From: Sphingomonadales bacterium
GTDB taxonomy: Bacteria > Pseudomonadota > Alphaproteobacteria > Sphingomonadales > Sphingomonadaceae
DNA length: 64,000 nucleotides
Reading direction: 5' to 3'
Assembly: GCA_017309275.1 (NCBI GenBank)
Contig: JAFKLT010000037.1
Span: forward strand, 35,657-99,656
Positions 33,365-43,410 of the stretch are shown here, piece after piece. The notes under the pieces are model-generated. The model ran no database searches and was not told the origin of the DNA. It was given only the letters and a program-made list of their open reading frames with translations. Both the position numbers and the translations under genes were made by a program. Every line of letters begins with the position of its first letter. Position 1 is the stretch's first letter.

Positions 33365-36300
33365 ATGAGCTTTCGCAATATTTCCGCCTGGTGCATCCGC
33401 AATCCGGTGCCGCCGATCGTCCTGTTCGTCCTGCTGTTGCTGGCCGGCGTCGTCAGCTTCAACCGGATGGACGTGAACGACCAGCCCGACGTCGAGTTTC
33501 CGGCGGTCCAGATCGTCGTGGCACAGCCGGGCGCCGCGCCGTCGGAGCTGGAGACGCAGGTCACCCAGCGCGTCGAGGCCGCGGTGCGCGGGGTCAGCGG
33601 CGTCGACGAAATGTCCTCCTATGTCAGCGAGGGTAACAGCCGGACCTTCGTGCAGTTCGCGATCGGCACGCCGATCGACCGCGCGTACAACGACGTCAAC
33701 CAGGCGGTGCAGCAAATCCGCAGCGACCTGCCCGACGGCATCCTCGAGCCGCAGGTCGTGCGCGTCGATATCGCGGGCGGCCCGATCACCTTTTTCGCGG
33801 CCGAAACCCGCGACATGACGCTGGAACAGCTTTCGTGGTTCGTCGACAATACGGTCGCGAAGGAACTGCTTTCGATCCCGGGCATGAGCCAGGTGCGCCG
33901 CTCGGGCGGCGTCGACCGCGAAATCCGCGTGATCCTCGATCCCGCGCGGATGCAGAGCTATGGCCTGACCGCCAGCCAGGTGAACCAGCAGCTACGCCAG
34001 GTGAACGTCAACGCCGCGGGCGGCCGGACCGAGATCGCGGGCTCCGAACAGGCGGTTCGCGTGCTCGGCAACGCGGCCAACGCCTTCCAGCTTGGCGAGA
34101 CGCGCATCTCGATCGGCAACGGCCGGACGATCCGCCTGTCGGACGTCGCAAAGGTCACCGACGGCTATGCCGAACAGCGCAACCTCGCGAAAATCGGCGG
34201 CAAGCAGGTACTGGGCTTCTCGATCGAAAAGGCCAAGGGCTCGTCCGACGTCACCGTCCATGACGCGGCGATGAAGAAGCTGGAAGAGATCCAGAGGAAC
34301 AATCCGAAGGTCAATTTCAAGATCCTCTTCACGCGCACCGAATATACGAAGGAGCAATATCGCAGCTCGATGGCCGCGATGGTCGAGGGCGCGGTGCTGG
34401 CCGTCGTCGTCGTGTTCCTGTTCCTGCGCGACTGGCGCGCGACGCTGATCAGCGCCCTGGCGATCCCGCTGTCGGCGATCCCGACCTTCTGGTTCATGGA
34501 CATGATGGGCTTTTCGCTGAACGGCCTGTCGCTGCTGGCGCTCAGCCTGGTCGCGGGCGTGCTCGTCGACGATGCGATCGTGGAGATCGAGAATATCGTC
34601 AGACATATGCGCATGGGCAAGACCGCCTATCAGGCGTCGATCGACGCCGCCGACGAAATCGGTCTGGCAGTCGTCGCGACGACCATGTCGATCGTCGCGG
34701 TCTTTCTGCCCGTCGCGCTGATGCCCGGCATTTCCGGCCAGTTCTTCATCCAGTTCGGCATGACCGTCGTGTTCGCGGTGCTCGTCAGCCTGGCGGTCGC
34801 GCGAATGATCACACCGATGATCGCGGCCTATTTCCTGTCGGCGCAGGGCGAACAGGATCACGCGTCGGGTCCGTGGGTCGATCGTTACGAACGCCTCCTC
34901 GCGTGGACGCTCGACAGCACGAAGCAGAAGGCGAAGCGCGCGGGCTATACGCAGGTGCCGACGCGCCTCGTATATCTTAGCCCGCCTTTGGTGGCGGCCG
35001 CGATTGGTGGTCTGGTGATGGCGGCAAGCTATTTCCGGACACTTCCTACCGGACAGGATGCCCCGAATGCTGCGCTGCATTTCCTGCTGCTGACGCCGCT
35101 GACGGTCATCGTGACCTATCTGGTCGTCGGTTTGCTCCAGATCGCCTTCGGCGCATTCATGGCCTGGATCAGCGATGCCCGGCCGGGAAAAATCCTTGTA
35201 GCCTATGCCTGGTACGGCGCGGCCGTCGCCGCAGTGTGCCTGCTTCTCCTGTTGATCGGCATGCTGTCGGCATTTGCAGTCGTTCTGACGGCCTGGGCGG
35301 GCGCGATGGCGATCGCCATATTGCTCGGGGTTCTGGCCTGGGTTCTGGGGCGGCCCTTGGGTCTTCAGCATTGGTCCTGGACTCACTGGACCACCTTCAT
35401 GGCGCAGCGCGCCCGGGCGCGGCTTTCCGACCATCGGGTCTGGATCGTGGGCATCGGGTTGACGGCGTTTTTGTCGAGCATCCTCTTGTTCACTTTCCTG
35501 CCGCAGCAGTTTCAGCCGACGACGAACAGCGACTACAGCCAGATCAAATATGAACTGCCGCCGGGGTCGACGCTGGCGCAGAGCGAGCATGTGTCGAACG
35601 AGATCAATGCGATCCTGTCGAAGAACCCGACCGTCGAAAACGCCTTTTACGACGTCAATGTCGGCAGCGGCAGCGTCTACATCACGCTCAAGAAAAAGCG
35701 CGAGACGAGCAGCGTCGACTGGGAGCGCGGGCTCCAGCCCAAGATGGCGGCGATCCCCGACGCGCGCGTGTCGTTCCAGAGCCAGTCGGGCGGCTTCTCC
35801 GGCCGCGACATCACCTTCATCATCGGCGGCGACGATCCGGCGCAGCTCGAAAAACATGCGCTGAAGATCGTCGAAGAGATGCGGGGCGTGAAGGAACTGC
35901 GCTCGCCGCGTGTCGAGGGCGACATTCCGCGTCCGGAAATCATCGTGAAGCCGCGCCTCGACCTGGCGGCCGAACTGGGCGTCACGACCGCGGCGCTCAG
36001 CCAGACGATCCGCATCGCGACGATCGGCGACATCGATCAGAATGCGGCGAAATTCTCGCTGTCCGATCGCCAGATTCCGATCCGCGTCCTTCTGTCGGAG
36101 GATTCGCGCCGGGCGCTCGCGACGATCGAGAATCTGCCGGTTCCGACGTCGCGCGGGACGACGGTGCCGCTGAAGTCGGTTGCCGAGATCGGTTTCGGCG
36201 CCGGCCCGACCGAACTGCGCCGCTATAACCAGACGCGGCGTATCGTGATCGGCGCCGACCTGGCCCCCGGCCTGGTCACGGGCGACGCGCAGAAGAAGAT

Positions 36301-36970
36301 CGATCAGCTTCCGGCGATCAAGAACATGCCGCAGGGCGTCCGCAAGATCGTCCAGGGCGAGGCGAAGTGGCAGGCCGAACTGGCGATGAACTTCCTCATC
36401 GCGGTCGTGTCGGGCCTGATGCTCGTCTTCTCGACGCTGGTGCTGCTCTATCGCCGCTTCCTGTCGCCGCTGGTCAACATGTCCTCGCTGCTGCTGGCGC
36501 CGCTCGGCGGTCTGCTGGGGCTGTGGGTGGCCGGGATGGAAATCTCCATGCCCGTCTACATCGGCCTGCTGATGCTGCTCGGCATCGTCGCGAAAAACTC
36601 CATCCTGCTCGTCGATTTCGCGATCGAGGAGATGGAGCATGGCGTCGGCAAGATGGAGGCGCTGCTGGATGCGGGCCGCAAGCGTGCCCAGCCGATCGTC
36701 ATGACCACGGTCGCGATGGTTGCGGGCATGGTTCCGACCGCGCTGTCGCTGTCGGGCGACGGGGCATGGCGCGCGCCGATGGGCGTCGTCGTGATCGGCG
36801 GCCTGGCGCTGTCGACGCTGCTCACGCTGCTGATCGTTCCGGCGGGCTTCAGCCTGGCCGACAGCATCGAAAAGCGGCTTGGTCGTTTCTTCTCCCGCAA
36901 CCTGCTGACCTATCGAAAGGGCGACGACACCAAGCCGCACGCCGCCTCGGCCCCTGAGCCGGCGGAGTAG
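33365..36970 (+). CDS. RND efflux permease with an extra membrane insert
   Basis: This 1,201-aa member of the AcrB/HAE-1 superfamily has the proton-relay aspartates in [18 protein letters not shown] (TM4). The usual porter and docking repeats are present, as are the late RND signatures [23 protein letters not shown] and [15 protein letters not shown]. It is about 150 residues longer than the roughly 1,040-1,060 expected. The excess is at residues about 527-678 (roughly 34,945-35,400), between TM6 and TM7, and contains about four added hydrophobic helices. Codon use inside the insert has more T in third positions than the flanks. It pairs with the adaptor 54 bp upstream. Substrates are unknown. 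Confidence 0.92.
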   Translation: MSFRNISAWCIRNPVPPIVLFVLLLLAGVVSFNRMDVNDQPDVEFPAVQIVVAQPGAAPSELETQVTQRVEAAVRGVSGVDEMSSYVSEGNSRTFVQFAIGTPIDRAYNDVNQAVQQIRSDLPDGILEPQVVRVDIAGGPITFFAAETRDMTLEQLSWFVDNTVAKELLSIPGMSQVRRSGGVDREIRVILDPARMQSYGLTASQVNQQLRQVNVNAAGGRTEIAGSEQAVRVLGNAANAFQLGETRISIGNGRTIRLSDVAKVTDGYAEQRNLAKIGGKQVLGFSIEKAKGSSDVTVHDAAMKKLEEIQRNNPKVNFKILFTRTEYTKEQYRSSMAAMVEGAVLAVVVVFLFLRDWRATLISALAIPLSAIPTFWFMDMMGFSLNGLSLLALSLVAGVLVDDAIVEIENIVRHMRMGKTAYQASIDAADEIGLAVVATTMSIVAVFLPVALMPGISGQFFIQFGMTVVFAVLVSLAVARMITPMIAAYFLSAQGEQDHASGPWVDRYERLLAWTLDSTKQKAKRAGYTQVPTRLVYLSPPLVAAAIGGLVMAASYFRTLPTGQDAPNAALHFLLLTPLTVIVTYLVVGLLQIAFGAFMAWISDARPGKILVAYAWYGAAVAAVCLLLLLIGMLSAFAVVLTAWAGAMAIAILLGVLAWVLGRPLGLQHWSWTHWTTFMAQRARARLSDHRVWIVGIGLTAFLSSILLFTFLPQQFQPTTNSDYSQIKYELPPGSTLAQSEHVSNEINAILSKNPTVENAFYDVNVGSGSVYITLKKKRETSSVDWERGLQPKMAAIPDARVSFQSQSGGFSGRDITFIIGGDDPAQLEKHALKIVEEMRGVKELRSPRVEGDIPRPEIIVKPRLDLAAELGVTTAALSQTIRIATIGDIDQNAAKFSLSDRQIPIRVLLSEDSRRALATIENLPVPTSRGTTVPLKSVAEIGFGAGPTELRRYNQTRRIVIGADLAPGLVTGDAQKKIDQLPAIKNMPQGVRKIVQGEAKWQAELAMNFLIAVVSGLMLVFSTLVLLYRRFLSPLVNMSSLLLAPLGGLLGLWVAGMEISMPVYIGLLMLLGIVAKNSILLVDFAIEEMEHGVGKMEALLDAGRKRAQPIVMTTVAMVAGMVPTALSLSGDGAWRAPMGVVVIGGLALSTLLTLLIVPAGFSLADSIEKRLGRFFSRNLLTYRKGDDTKPHAASAPEPAE

Positions 36971-37042
36971 GATCATGGTCGACCGGCGCAGTAACCGACT
37001 GCGCCGGTTGCAACCTTTGCGGTGTTTCGCCATTTGGTTCGC

Positions 37043-38308
37043 ATGACCGACCGCGTTCTCCCCCGGCCGATTGGGGTTTCGATTCCGACGAAAGGCTCCA
37101 ACATCCGTGTCGTGGCGACCGGATTGCTCGTCGTCATGGCGGCGGTGTTCATCGCCGCCAAATATTATCAGGACGTCCACCCGGCGGTCGGCTTCATCCG
37201 CGCCTTTGCCGAGGCGGCGATGGTCGGCGGGCTTGCCGACTGGTTCGCGGTGACCGCGCTGTTCCGCCATCCGATGGGGCTGCCGATCCCGCACACCGCG
37301 ATCGTGCCGCGCAACAAGAACCGCATCGGCGACACGCTCGCCCGCTTCCTGCTCACCAACTTCCTGCTGCCGCGCCTGATCGCGCGCAAGATGCAGACGG
37401 TCGATGTCGCGGGCGCGGTCGGGAAATTCCTGGCGCAGCCGGCCGAGGGCGGCGGGCGGCTCAAGCTGGGGGCCTCGCGCATCATCGCCGACGGGCTAGG
37501 CGCACTCGATCAGGAACGGCTGGGCGGCATGGTCAAGTCGGCGATTGCCGATCGCCTGCGCGACCTGGACGTCGCGCCGCTGCTGGGGCAGGCGCTGCAG
37601 GCCGCGCTGGCCGAGGGGCGTCACCAGCCGCTGCTCGACGCGATGGTCAAATGGGGATCGAAGACGCTCGAACTCAACGAGCATCTGATCCACCAGATGG
37701 TGCACGACAATTCGAACGCGATCGTGCGTTTCACCGGGCTCGACGAAAGCATCTCAAACCGCATCGTCGCCGGGCTGTCGAAGCTGCTGAGCGAGATGGC
37801 GGTCGACGAGACCCACCCGCTGCGCATTCGCGTCGAGGAAGGGCTCGCGAAGATGGCGCTCGACCTGCAGCATGATCCCGAGGTGAAGGCAAAGGTCGCG
37901 CGCGTCCGCGACGAGCTGCTCGAAAACAAGGCGGTGAAGCGCTGGCTCGACGGTCTGTGGGAACAGGGCCGCTCCGCGCTGCTGAAGGCCGCGCGCGATC
38001 CCGAAACGATGCTGGCGGGCCGTATCGGCGAATTGTTCACGCAGTTCGGCGCGATGCTGGGCGAAGACGCGCATATCAAGCGCACGCTGAACCGCTATGC
38101 GCGCCGCGCGGTGGTCGGCATGGTCGACAGCTATGGCGAGACCGCGCTGAAACTGGTGTCGGACACGATCCGCGGCTGGGATGCGAAGACGATCACCGAC
38201 CGGCTGGAAAATGCTGTGGGCGACGACCTGCAATATATCCGCATCAACGGGACGCTGGTGGGCGGGCTGGTCGGCGTCCTGATCCACACGATCGATATCC
38301 TGATCTGA
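37043..38308 (+). CDS. DUF445 family membrane-associated protein
   Basis: About 421 aa. The DUF445 hallmarks are clear: an N-terminal TM (LLVVMAAVFIAAKYY), AEAAMVGGLADWFAVTALFRHP, IPHTAIVPRNKNRIGDTLARF, and a final hydrophobic hairpin NGTLVGGLVGVLIHTIDIL. Between them lies a long amphipathic helical domain. The function of the family is not established. ATG 37043 is preferred over GTG 37022; neither has a clear RBS. It follows the RND pump by about 70 bp on the same strand and could be co-transcribed, though the functions are not obviously linked. Confidence 0.87.
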   Translation: MTDRVLPRPIGVSIPTKGSNIRVVATGLLVVMAAVFIAAKYYQDVHPAVGFIRAFAEAAMVGGLADWFAVTALFRHPMGLPIPHTAIVPRNKNRIGDTLARFLLTNFLLPRLIARKMQTVDVAGAVGKFLAQPAEGGGRLKLGASRIIADGLGALDQERLGGMVKSAIADRLRDLDVAPLLGQALQAALAEGRHQPLLDAMVKWGSKTLELNEHLIHQMVHDNSNAIVRFTGLDESISNRIVAGLSKLLSEMAVDETHPLRIRVEEGLAKMALDLQHDPEVKAKVARVRDELLENKAVKRWLDGLWEQGRSALLKAARDPETMLAGRIGELFTQFGAMLGEDAHIKRTLNRYARRAVVGMVDSYGETALKLVSDTIRGWDAKTITDRLENAVGDDLQYIRINGTLVGGLVGVLIHTIDILI

Positions 38309-38364
38309 TCTGATCGCTTCGCCTTTGCGCGCGATGAGCCCGCGTCACGCCCCCAGCGACGCGA

Positions 38365-39156
38365 TCAGGCGAGGCTCGCCAGCCCCTCGCGAAACGTCGG
38401 ATAGCGCGGGGTCCATCCCAGCAGCCGTTTGGCCTTGCCGTTCGCGACCCGGCGGTTCTCCGCGTAAAAGGCGCGCGCCGCGGACGACAGTCCGGCTTCG
38501 TCCAGCGTCTGCAACGGGGGCAGGGGGGCGGAGAGCATCGTGCAGCCCCATTCGACCAGCCGGTTCTGGTGACAGGGTTCGTCGTCGGCCAGATTATAGA
38601 CCCCGGGCGGCCCCCGGAACGATGCGATCACGCCGCCCGCGATGTCGTCGACATGGACGCGGCTGAAGACCTGGTGCGGCAGGTCGATACGGTGCGCGCG
38701 GCCCTCGCGGATGCGATCCAGGATCGAACGGCCGGGGCCATAGATGCCGGGCAGGCGGAACAGGCGCACGTCGCCCCGCAGCGCCTGCCACGCCGCGTCG
38801 GCGGCATTGCGGTCGGGGCGGCGGCCCGCGATGGGCGCGCTTTCGTCGACCCAGGCGCCGCCGGTGTCGCCATAGACGCCGGTCGACGACAGATAGCCGA
38901 CCCACGTCGCCGGCGCGACCGCGAGCGCCTGAGCATAGCGGTCCAGCACCGGATCGCCGCCATCGACCGGCGGGACGGACGACAGGATGTGCGTCGCCGA
39001 CCGCAGCGCGTCGATCACCGCGCGCTCGTCGCCCAGCGCGATGCTGCCCGCGCGGCCGTCGCGGGTCGTGCCCTCGACGTCCCATCCGCGCGCGCGCAGC
39101 CGGTCGGCAAGGTGTCCCGCCGCATAGCCCAGTCCGAAAATCAGCATCTTTGCCAT
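38365..39156 (-). CDS. NAD(P)-dependent epimerase/short-chain reductase-like protein
   Basis: This 263-aa Rossmann-fold protein of the extended/atypical SDR group (YeeZ-like) has the dinucleotide motif FGLGYAAGHLA at the N-terminus and an SSTGVYGDTGG active-site strand with Tyr. The classical YxxxK Lys is not obvious. The late PRYPTFREGLASL end is typical of YeeZ-type proteins, whose substrates are unknown. It is transcribed divergently from pepN with 47 bp between the starts. Confidence 0.83.
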   Translation of the reverse strand: MAKMLIFGLGYAAGHLADRLRARGWDVEGTTRDGRAGSIALGDERAVIDALRSATHILSSVPPVDGGDPVLDRYAQALAVAPATWVGYLSSTGVYGDTGGAWVDESAPIAGRRPDRNAADAAWQALRGDVRLFRLPGIYGPGRSILDRIREGRAHRIDLPHQVFSRVHVDDIAGGVIASFRGPPGVYNLADDEPCHQNRLVEWGCTMLSAPLPPLQTLDEAGLSSAARAFYAENRRVANGKAKRLLGWTPRYPTFREGLASLA

Positions 39157-39203
39157 CGCGCGCCTTATTGCGCGCCTTTCGCGCCGCGCCTAGACCTTCA
39201 TGA

Positions 39204-41792
39204 ATGACCGACGCCTCTTCCTCGCCGCCCGTCCCCGTTACCATCCACCGCGGCGACTATCGCCCACCCGAATGGCAGGTGCCCGACATCGCGCTCGACT
39301 TCGCGCTGGGCGTCGAGCGGACGCTCGTGTCGGCCGCGCTTTCGGTCGTGCGCCACGCCGATGCGCCCGCGCCGCTGACGCTGCGCGGTGACGGGCTGAC
39401 CGCGCTGGAGGTGCGCGTCGACGGCCAGGTCTGGAACGACTGGCGCATGGATGGCCCCGACCTGATCGTCGATCTGGGCGACCGCAGCGCGGCGGTGGTC
39501 GAGGTCGACACCGCGATCGATCCGCAAGCGAACACGCAGTTGATGGGCCTTTATGCCTCCAACGGCATGCTGTGCACCCAGTGCGAGGCGGAGGGGTTCC
39601 GCCGCATCACCTTTCACCCCGACCGGCCCGACGTGCTCAGCCGCTACAAGGTGCGGATGGCGGGCGACAAGGCCGCCTTTCCCATCCTGCTGTCGAACGG
39701 CAATTGCGTCGCTTCGGGCGAGGAGGGCAGCGACCATTGGGCGCTGTGGGAAGATCCGTGGCCGAAGCCGTCCTATCTCTTCGCGCTCGTCGCGGGCGAC
39801 CTGGTCGTCAACCGCGACGAATTCGTCACCATGTCGGGGCGCAAGGTCGAGCTGGGCATCTGGGTGCGCGAGGGCGACGTCGATCGCACGCATCACGCGA
39901 TGCAGGCGCTGAAGAACAGCATGGCGTGGGACGAGCGCGTCTATGGCCGCGAATATGACCTCGACCTGTTCAACATCGTCGCAGTCAGCGACTTCAACAT
40001 GGGGGCGATGGAGAACAAGGGCCTCAACATCTTCAACACCCGCTATATCCTGGCCGATCCCGATACCGCGACCGACCTGGATTATGACGGGGTCGAGGGG
40101 GTCGTCGCGCACGAATATTTCCACAACTGGTCGGGCAATCGCGTCACCTGCCGCGACTGGTTCCAGCTGAGCCTGAAAGAGGGGTTCACCGTCTTTCGCG
40201 ACCAGAATTTCTCGGCCGACATGGGGTCGCCCCCGGTCAAGCGCATCGAGGATGTCCGCCTGCTTCGCGCCGCGCAGTTTCCGGAGGATGCGGGGCCGCT
40301 CGCGCATCCGATCCGGCCCGACAGCTATCAGGAAATCTCGAACTTCTATACCGCGACCATCTATAACAAGGGGGCGGAGATCATCCGCATGATGGCGACG
40401 CTGCTGGGGCCCGAGCGGTTCCGCAAGGGCACCGACCTCTATTTCGACCGCCACGACGGCGAGGCCGCGACCTGCGAGGATTTCGTCCGCGCGATGGAGG
40501 AGGGCGGCGGGATCGACCTGACGCTGTTCCGCCGCTGGTACGAACAGGCGGGGACGCCGAAGCTGAAGCTGTCGCTTGCCGAACAGGATGGCGCCTGGTT
40601 CCTCGACGTCGCGCAGACGGTGCCGCCGACGCCGGGGCAGCCCGACAAGCGGCCGGCGATGATGCCGCTACGCGTCGCGGCGTTCGCGATGGACGGCGAC
40701 GCGCGGCTGCCCGACACGCTGGTGACGCTGACCGGCGCGACCCAGCGTATCGCGCTCGGCCAATTCGCGGCGCGCCCGGCGCTGTCGGTCAATCGCGGCT
40801 TTTCGGCGCCGGTGATCATCGATTTCGAGCGGGCTCCGGGCGAACTGGCCTGGCTGGCCGCGCACGACGACGATCCCTTTGCGCGGTACGAGGCGTTGCA
40901 GCAGCTGATGCTCGACACGCTCGTCGCCGCGGTTTCGGGTGAGCAGGTCGACCACCGCGCCGTGATCGACGCGGTCGGGCTGACGCTGCGCGGCCGCGCG
41001 GCCGATCCCGCCTTCGTCGCCGAGGCGGTGCTGCTGCCGAGCGAGGCCTTCATCGGCGACCAGATGGTGACGGTCGATCCCGACGCGATCCGCCGCGAGC
41101 GGCTCGCGCTGCAGGCGGCGATCGGCGGGGCGCTCGAAAGCGAGTGGCGCGCGATCCTGGGCGAGGTGGCGCCGCCCGCGGCGATCCTGTCGCGCAAGGC
41201 GAAGGGCGGCCGTCGCCTGCGCGGCGTCGCGCTCGCCTATCTGGCCGCGACCGGCATCGCCGACGTTCCGGCGCTGGCGTTCGGCATATTCTCGGGCGCC
41301 GACGGCATGACCGAGCGGCAGGCCGCGCTCGCGACATTGGCGCATGGCGACAGCGACGAGCGCGTCGCGGCGCTCGACATCTTCTATCAGCGCTATCGCG
41401 ACAATCCACTCGTGCTCGACAAATGGTTCCAGGTGCAGGCGTGGTCGATGCGGTCCGACACGGTCGACGCGGTCAAGGAACTGGCGGGGCATCCCGACTT
41501 CACGCTTGGCAACCCGAACCGCGTCCGCTCGCTCTATGGCGCGCTGACGGGCAATCAGGCGGCGTTCCACCAGGCCGACGGCGCGGGTTATCGCCTGATC
41601 GCCGACCTGGTGATCGCGCTCGATCCCAAGAACCCGCAGACGTCGGCGCGGATGATCCCGCCGCTCGGCCGCTGGAAGCGGTTCGACGAGGCGCGGGCGG
41701 CGATGATGCGGGCGGAGCTCGAGCGCATTCTGGCGCGGCCCGGCCTGTCGCGCGACGTGACCGAACAGGCGTCGAAGAGCCTGCTGGGGTAA
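39204..41792 (+). CDS. pepN: Aminopeptidase N
   Basis: This 862-aa M1-family zinc aminopeptidase has the exopeptidase motif GAMEN (NMGAMENKGLNIFN) near residue 270. The zinc site HEYFH, followed by NWSGNRVTC and the distal Glu in LKEGFTVFRD, is near residues 305-330. CTQCEAEGFRRITFHPDRPD in the N-terminal domain and the alpha-solenoid C-terminal domain (TLGNPNRVRSLYG) match the E. coli PepN type, and length is normal. It degrades peptides in the cytoplasm. It is a single gene, divergent from the SDR gene and closed by a palindromic hairpin shared with the convergent mla operon. Confidence 0.96.
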   Translation: MTDASSSPPVPVTIHRGDYRPPEWQVPDIALDFALGVERTLVSAALSVVRHADAPAPLTLRGDGLTALEVRVDGQVWNDWRMDGPDLIVDLGDRSAAVVEVDTAIDPQANTQLMGLYASNGMLCTQCEAEGFRRITFHPDRPDVLSRYKVRMAGDKAAFPILLSNGNCVASGEEGSDHWALWEDPWPKPSYLFALVAGDLVVNRDEFVTMSGRKVELGIWVREGDVDRTHHAMQALKNSMAWDERVYGREYDLDLFNIVAVSDFNMGAMENKGLNIFNTRYILADPDTATDLDYDGVEGVVAHEYFHNWSGNRVTCRDWFQLSLKEGFTVFRDQNFSADMGSPPVKRIEDVRLLRAAQFPEDAGPLAHPIRPDSYQEISNFYTATIYNKGAEIIRMMATLLGPERFRKGTDLYFDRHDGEAATCEDFVRAMEEGGGIDLTLFRRWYEQAGTPKLKLSLAEQDGAWFLDVAQTVPPTPGQPDKRPAMMPLRVAAFAMDGDARLPDTLVTLTGATQRIALGQFAARPALSVNRGFSAPVIIDFERAPGELAWLAAHDDDPFARYEALQQLMLDTLVAAVSGEQVDHRAVIDAVGLTLRGRAADPAFVAEAVLLPSEAFIGDQMVTVDPDAIRRERLALQAAIGGALESEWRAILGEVAPPAAILSRKAKGGRRLRGVALAYLAATGIADVPALAFGIFSGADGMTERQAALATLAHGDSDERVAALDIFYQRYRDNPLVLDKWFQVQAWSMRSDTVDAVKELAGHPDFTLGNPNRVRSLYGALTGNQAAFHQADGAGYRLIADLVIALDPKNPQTSARMIPPLGRWKRFDEARAAMMRAELERILARPGLSRDVTEQASKSLLG

Positions 41793-41813
41793 CCTGCAGG
41801 GGCAAGGGCGCAC

Positions 41814-41835
41814 CCTCTCCCGCATGCGGGAGGGG
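41814..41835. terminator. Bidirectional hairpin between pepN and the mla operon
   Basis: CTCCCGCATGCGGGAG (41817-41832) is a perfect palindrome extended outward by C-G and T-G pairs. It lies between two convergent stops and can fold on either transcript. There is no T run, so termination strength is uncertain. Confidence 0.55.
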
Positions 41836-41845
41836 AGGGCCGGCG

Positions 41846-42457
41846 CTAGCCGCCCAGCCAGCCCGCGACGTCGACCGCGACCTTGTTGGCGGCGCGGGTC
41901 AGCGCTTCGCCGACGGGCTTTGCCTCGACCTTGCCGCCGATCGCCTCGCGCACTTCGAAGCGGCGCTGGGTGACGGTCTTGCCGCCCGCCGAGACGAGCA
42001 TCGCCTGAAAGACGACGACCGCCTCGTTCGAGCGCGCGTCGACGCCGAATTCCATCAGCTGCCCGGCAAGTTGCTCGCCCGGCGCGGTCAGATATTGCCC
42101 CTCGTCCAGGACGACGCGCGCGGTGCGGGCCGCGACGGTTTCGGATACCAGCCGCTGGAACAGGCGCGACGGCGCCTCGACCCACTGCGCATCCTTCACA
42201 TAGGTGACGCTGGCGTCGTCCTGCTGCACCGGAATGCGCGTCGTGCGCAGCTTTTGCGGCGCGGTCGGGATCAGGATCGTCAGCGTCGCCGCCTCGGCCG
42301 CGGTCCGCGCGGTGCCCGCTTGCGGCGCGGCATCGGGATCGAGCGTCAGGAGAAAGGGCGGGGTCTTGCCGCCCAGCCCGATGCAGCCCGACAGCGTCAC
42401 GGCAGCGGCGGCGATCAGCAACGGCGCGCGGAGGTTTCGCAGGAGCGATAGGGGCAT
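41846..42457 (-). CDS. ABC-type transport auxiliary lipoprotein (PqiC/LptE-like)
   Basis: About 203 aa. The lipoprotein signal ends LSGC (lipobox near residue 25 from this start), so it should be a lipid-anchored outer-membrane-facing protein. The body matches the ABC-type transport auxiliary lipoprotein family (LTILIPTAPQKLRTTRI, VQQDDASVTYVKDAQWVEAPSRLFQRLV, ending DVAGWLGG). ATG 42457 is preferred because GAGGA stands nine bases before it; ATG 42472, which overlaps the mlaD stop, has no RBS. It is the last gene of the mlaE-F-D operon and probably provides the outer-membrane end of the lipid bridge. Confidence 0.87.
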   Translation of the reverse strand: MPLSLLRNLRAPLLIAAAAVTLSGCIGLGGKTPPFLLTLDPDAAPQAGTARTAAEAATLTILIPTAPQKLRTTRIPVQQDDASVTYVKDAQWVEAPSRLFQRLVSETVAARTARVVLDEGQYLTAPGEQLAGQLMEFGVDARSNEAVVVFQAMLVSAGGKTVTQRRFEVREAIGGKVEAKPVGEALTRAANKVAVDVAGWLGG

Positions 42458-42468
42458 AGGGGGCTTCC

Positions 42469-43410
42469 TCATTGCTTGTAATCGGGCAGCTTGCTGCCGC
42501 CCAGAACCGCGCCCGCACCCTGCTGGTCGAGCTTGTCGGTCAGGCTGGACAGCGAGGCGGAGGTACGGCGCAGGTCGCGGATCAGCGCATTGGCTTCGGG
42601 AATCGTGGTCTCGCTGAAGGTCTTGAGCCCCGGCCGCGCGTCGGAGATTGCGGACTCCAGCGTCTTGATCGAATTGTTCGCGGACTTCAGCGTATCGCGC
42701 AAATTCGCCATCGCCGGGTCGACGTTGCGATCGATCGTGCCCTGCGTCGCGGCGGCGAGGTTGCCGATCTGCTCGGCGGCGTTGCCCGCCTGCTGAATCG
42801 CGATGCGGGTGTCGGCCAGCGCCTTTTCGAGCGCGGGACCATTGCGCGCAAGCGTCGCAGTGGTTGCCTCGACATTGTCGAGGATGTTCGCGAAGCTCTC
42901 CTGATTCTTGTCGTCGGCAAGCTCGGCGAGCCGTTCGGTCAGCGTCGACAGGCGCTGAAGCAATTGCGGCGCGGTGTTGAGCAGTTCGCCCAGGCCGCCG
43001 ACGCGCGTCGGGATGACGGGCTTGCCCGCCGGCCCCTTGTCGGTGATCGCCGGCGCGCCCTTGACCGCGCCGTCGAGCGAGATTTGCGACACGCCGGTAA
43101 AGCCGACGCCTTCCAGCGCCGCCGTCGTGCCCTGCAGGATCGGCACACCCTCGTTCACCTCGATGCGGACCCGCACGAATTGCGGATCGTCGGGCCACAG
43201 CGCGATCTCGCGCACCTGTCCCGCAGGAACGCCGGAGAACTGAACCTGCGCGCCCTTGTTCAGGCCGTCGACCGACTGCTTGAAGAATATGTCATATTCG
43301 CGCTTCGTGCCGCCGCTGTCGTTGGCCAGCCACACGACGAAGATCGCGAGCGCGGCCATGAAGAAGAGGACGAACGCGCCGACAAGCACATTGTTCGAGC
43401 GTGTTTCCAT
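42469..43410 (-). CDS. mlaD: MlaD/MCE-domain lipid-transport protein
   Basis: This 313-aa protein has one N-terminal TM (VLVGAFVLFFMAALAIFVVWLA) followed by a single MCE domain (VQFSGVPAGQVREIALWPDDPQFVRVRIEV, GFTGVSQISLDG). A long, heptad-like helical tail with repeated NNSIKTLESAI and RLSTLTERLAELAD segments follows. The tail is longer than in E. coli MlaD and would build a periplasmic tunnel or spacer. ATG 43410 overlaps the mlaF stop (TGATG). With MlaE and MlaF it forms the inner-membrane phospholipid transporter complex. Confidence 0.9.
   Translation of the reverse strand: METRSNNVLVGAFVLFFMAALAIFVVWLANDSGGTKREYDIFFKQSVDGLNKGAQVQFSGVPAGQVREIALWPDDPQFVRVRIEVNEGVPILQGTTAALEGVGFTGVSQISLDGAVKGAPAITDKGPAGKPVIPTRVGGLGELLNTAPQLLQRLSTLTERLAELADDKNQESFANILDNVEATTATLARNGPALEKALADTRIAIQQAGNAAEQIGNLAAATQGTIDRNVDPAMANLRDTLKSANNSIKTLESAISDARPGLKTFSETTIPEANALIRDLRRTSASLSSLTDKLDQQGAGAVLGGSKLPDYKQ

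Noticed and set aside
41817-41832. CTCCCGCATGCGGGAG as a transcription-factor operator
   Set aside because: It lies between two convergent stops, where a shared terminator is the simpler reading.
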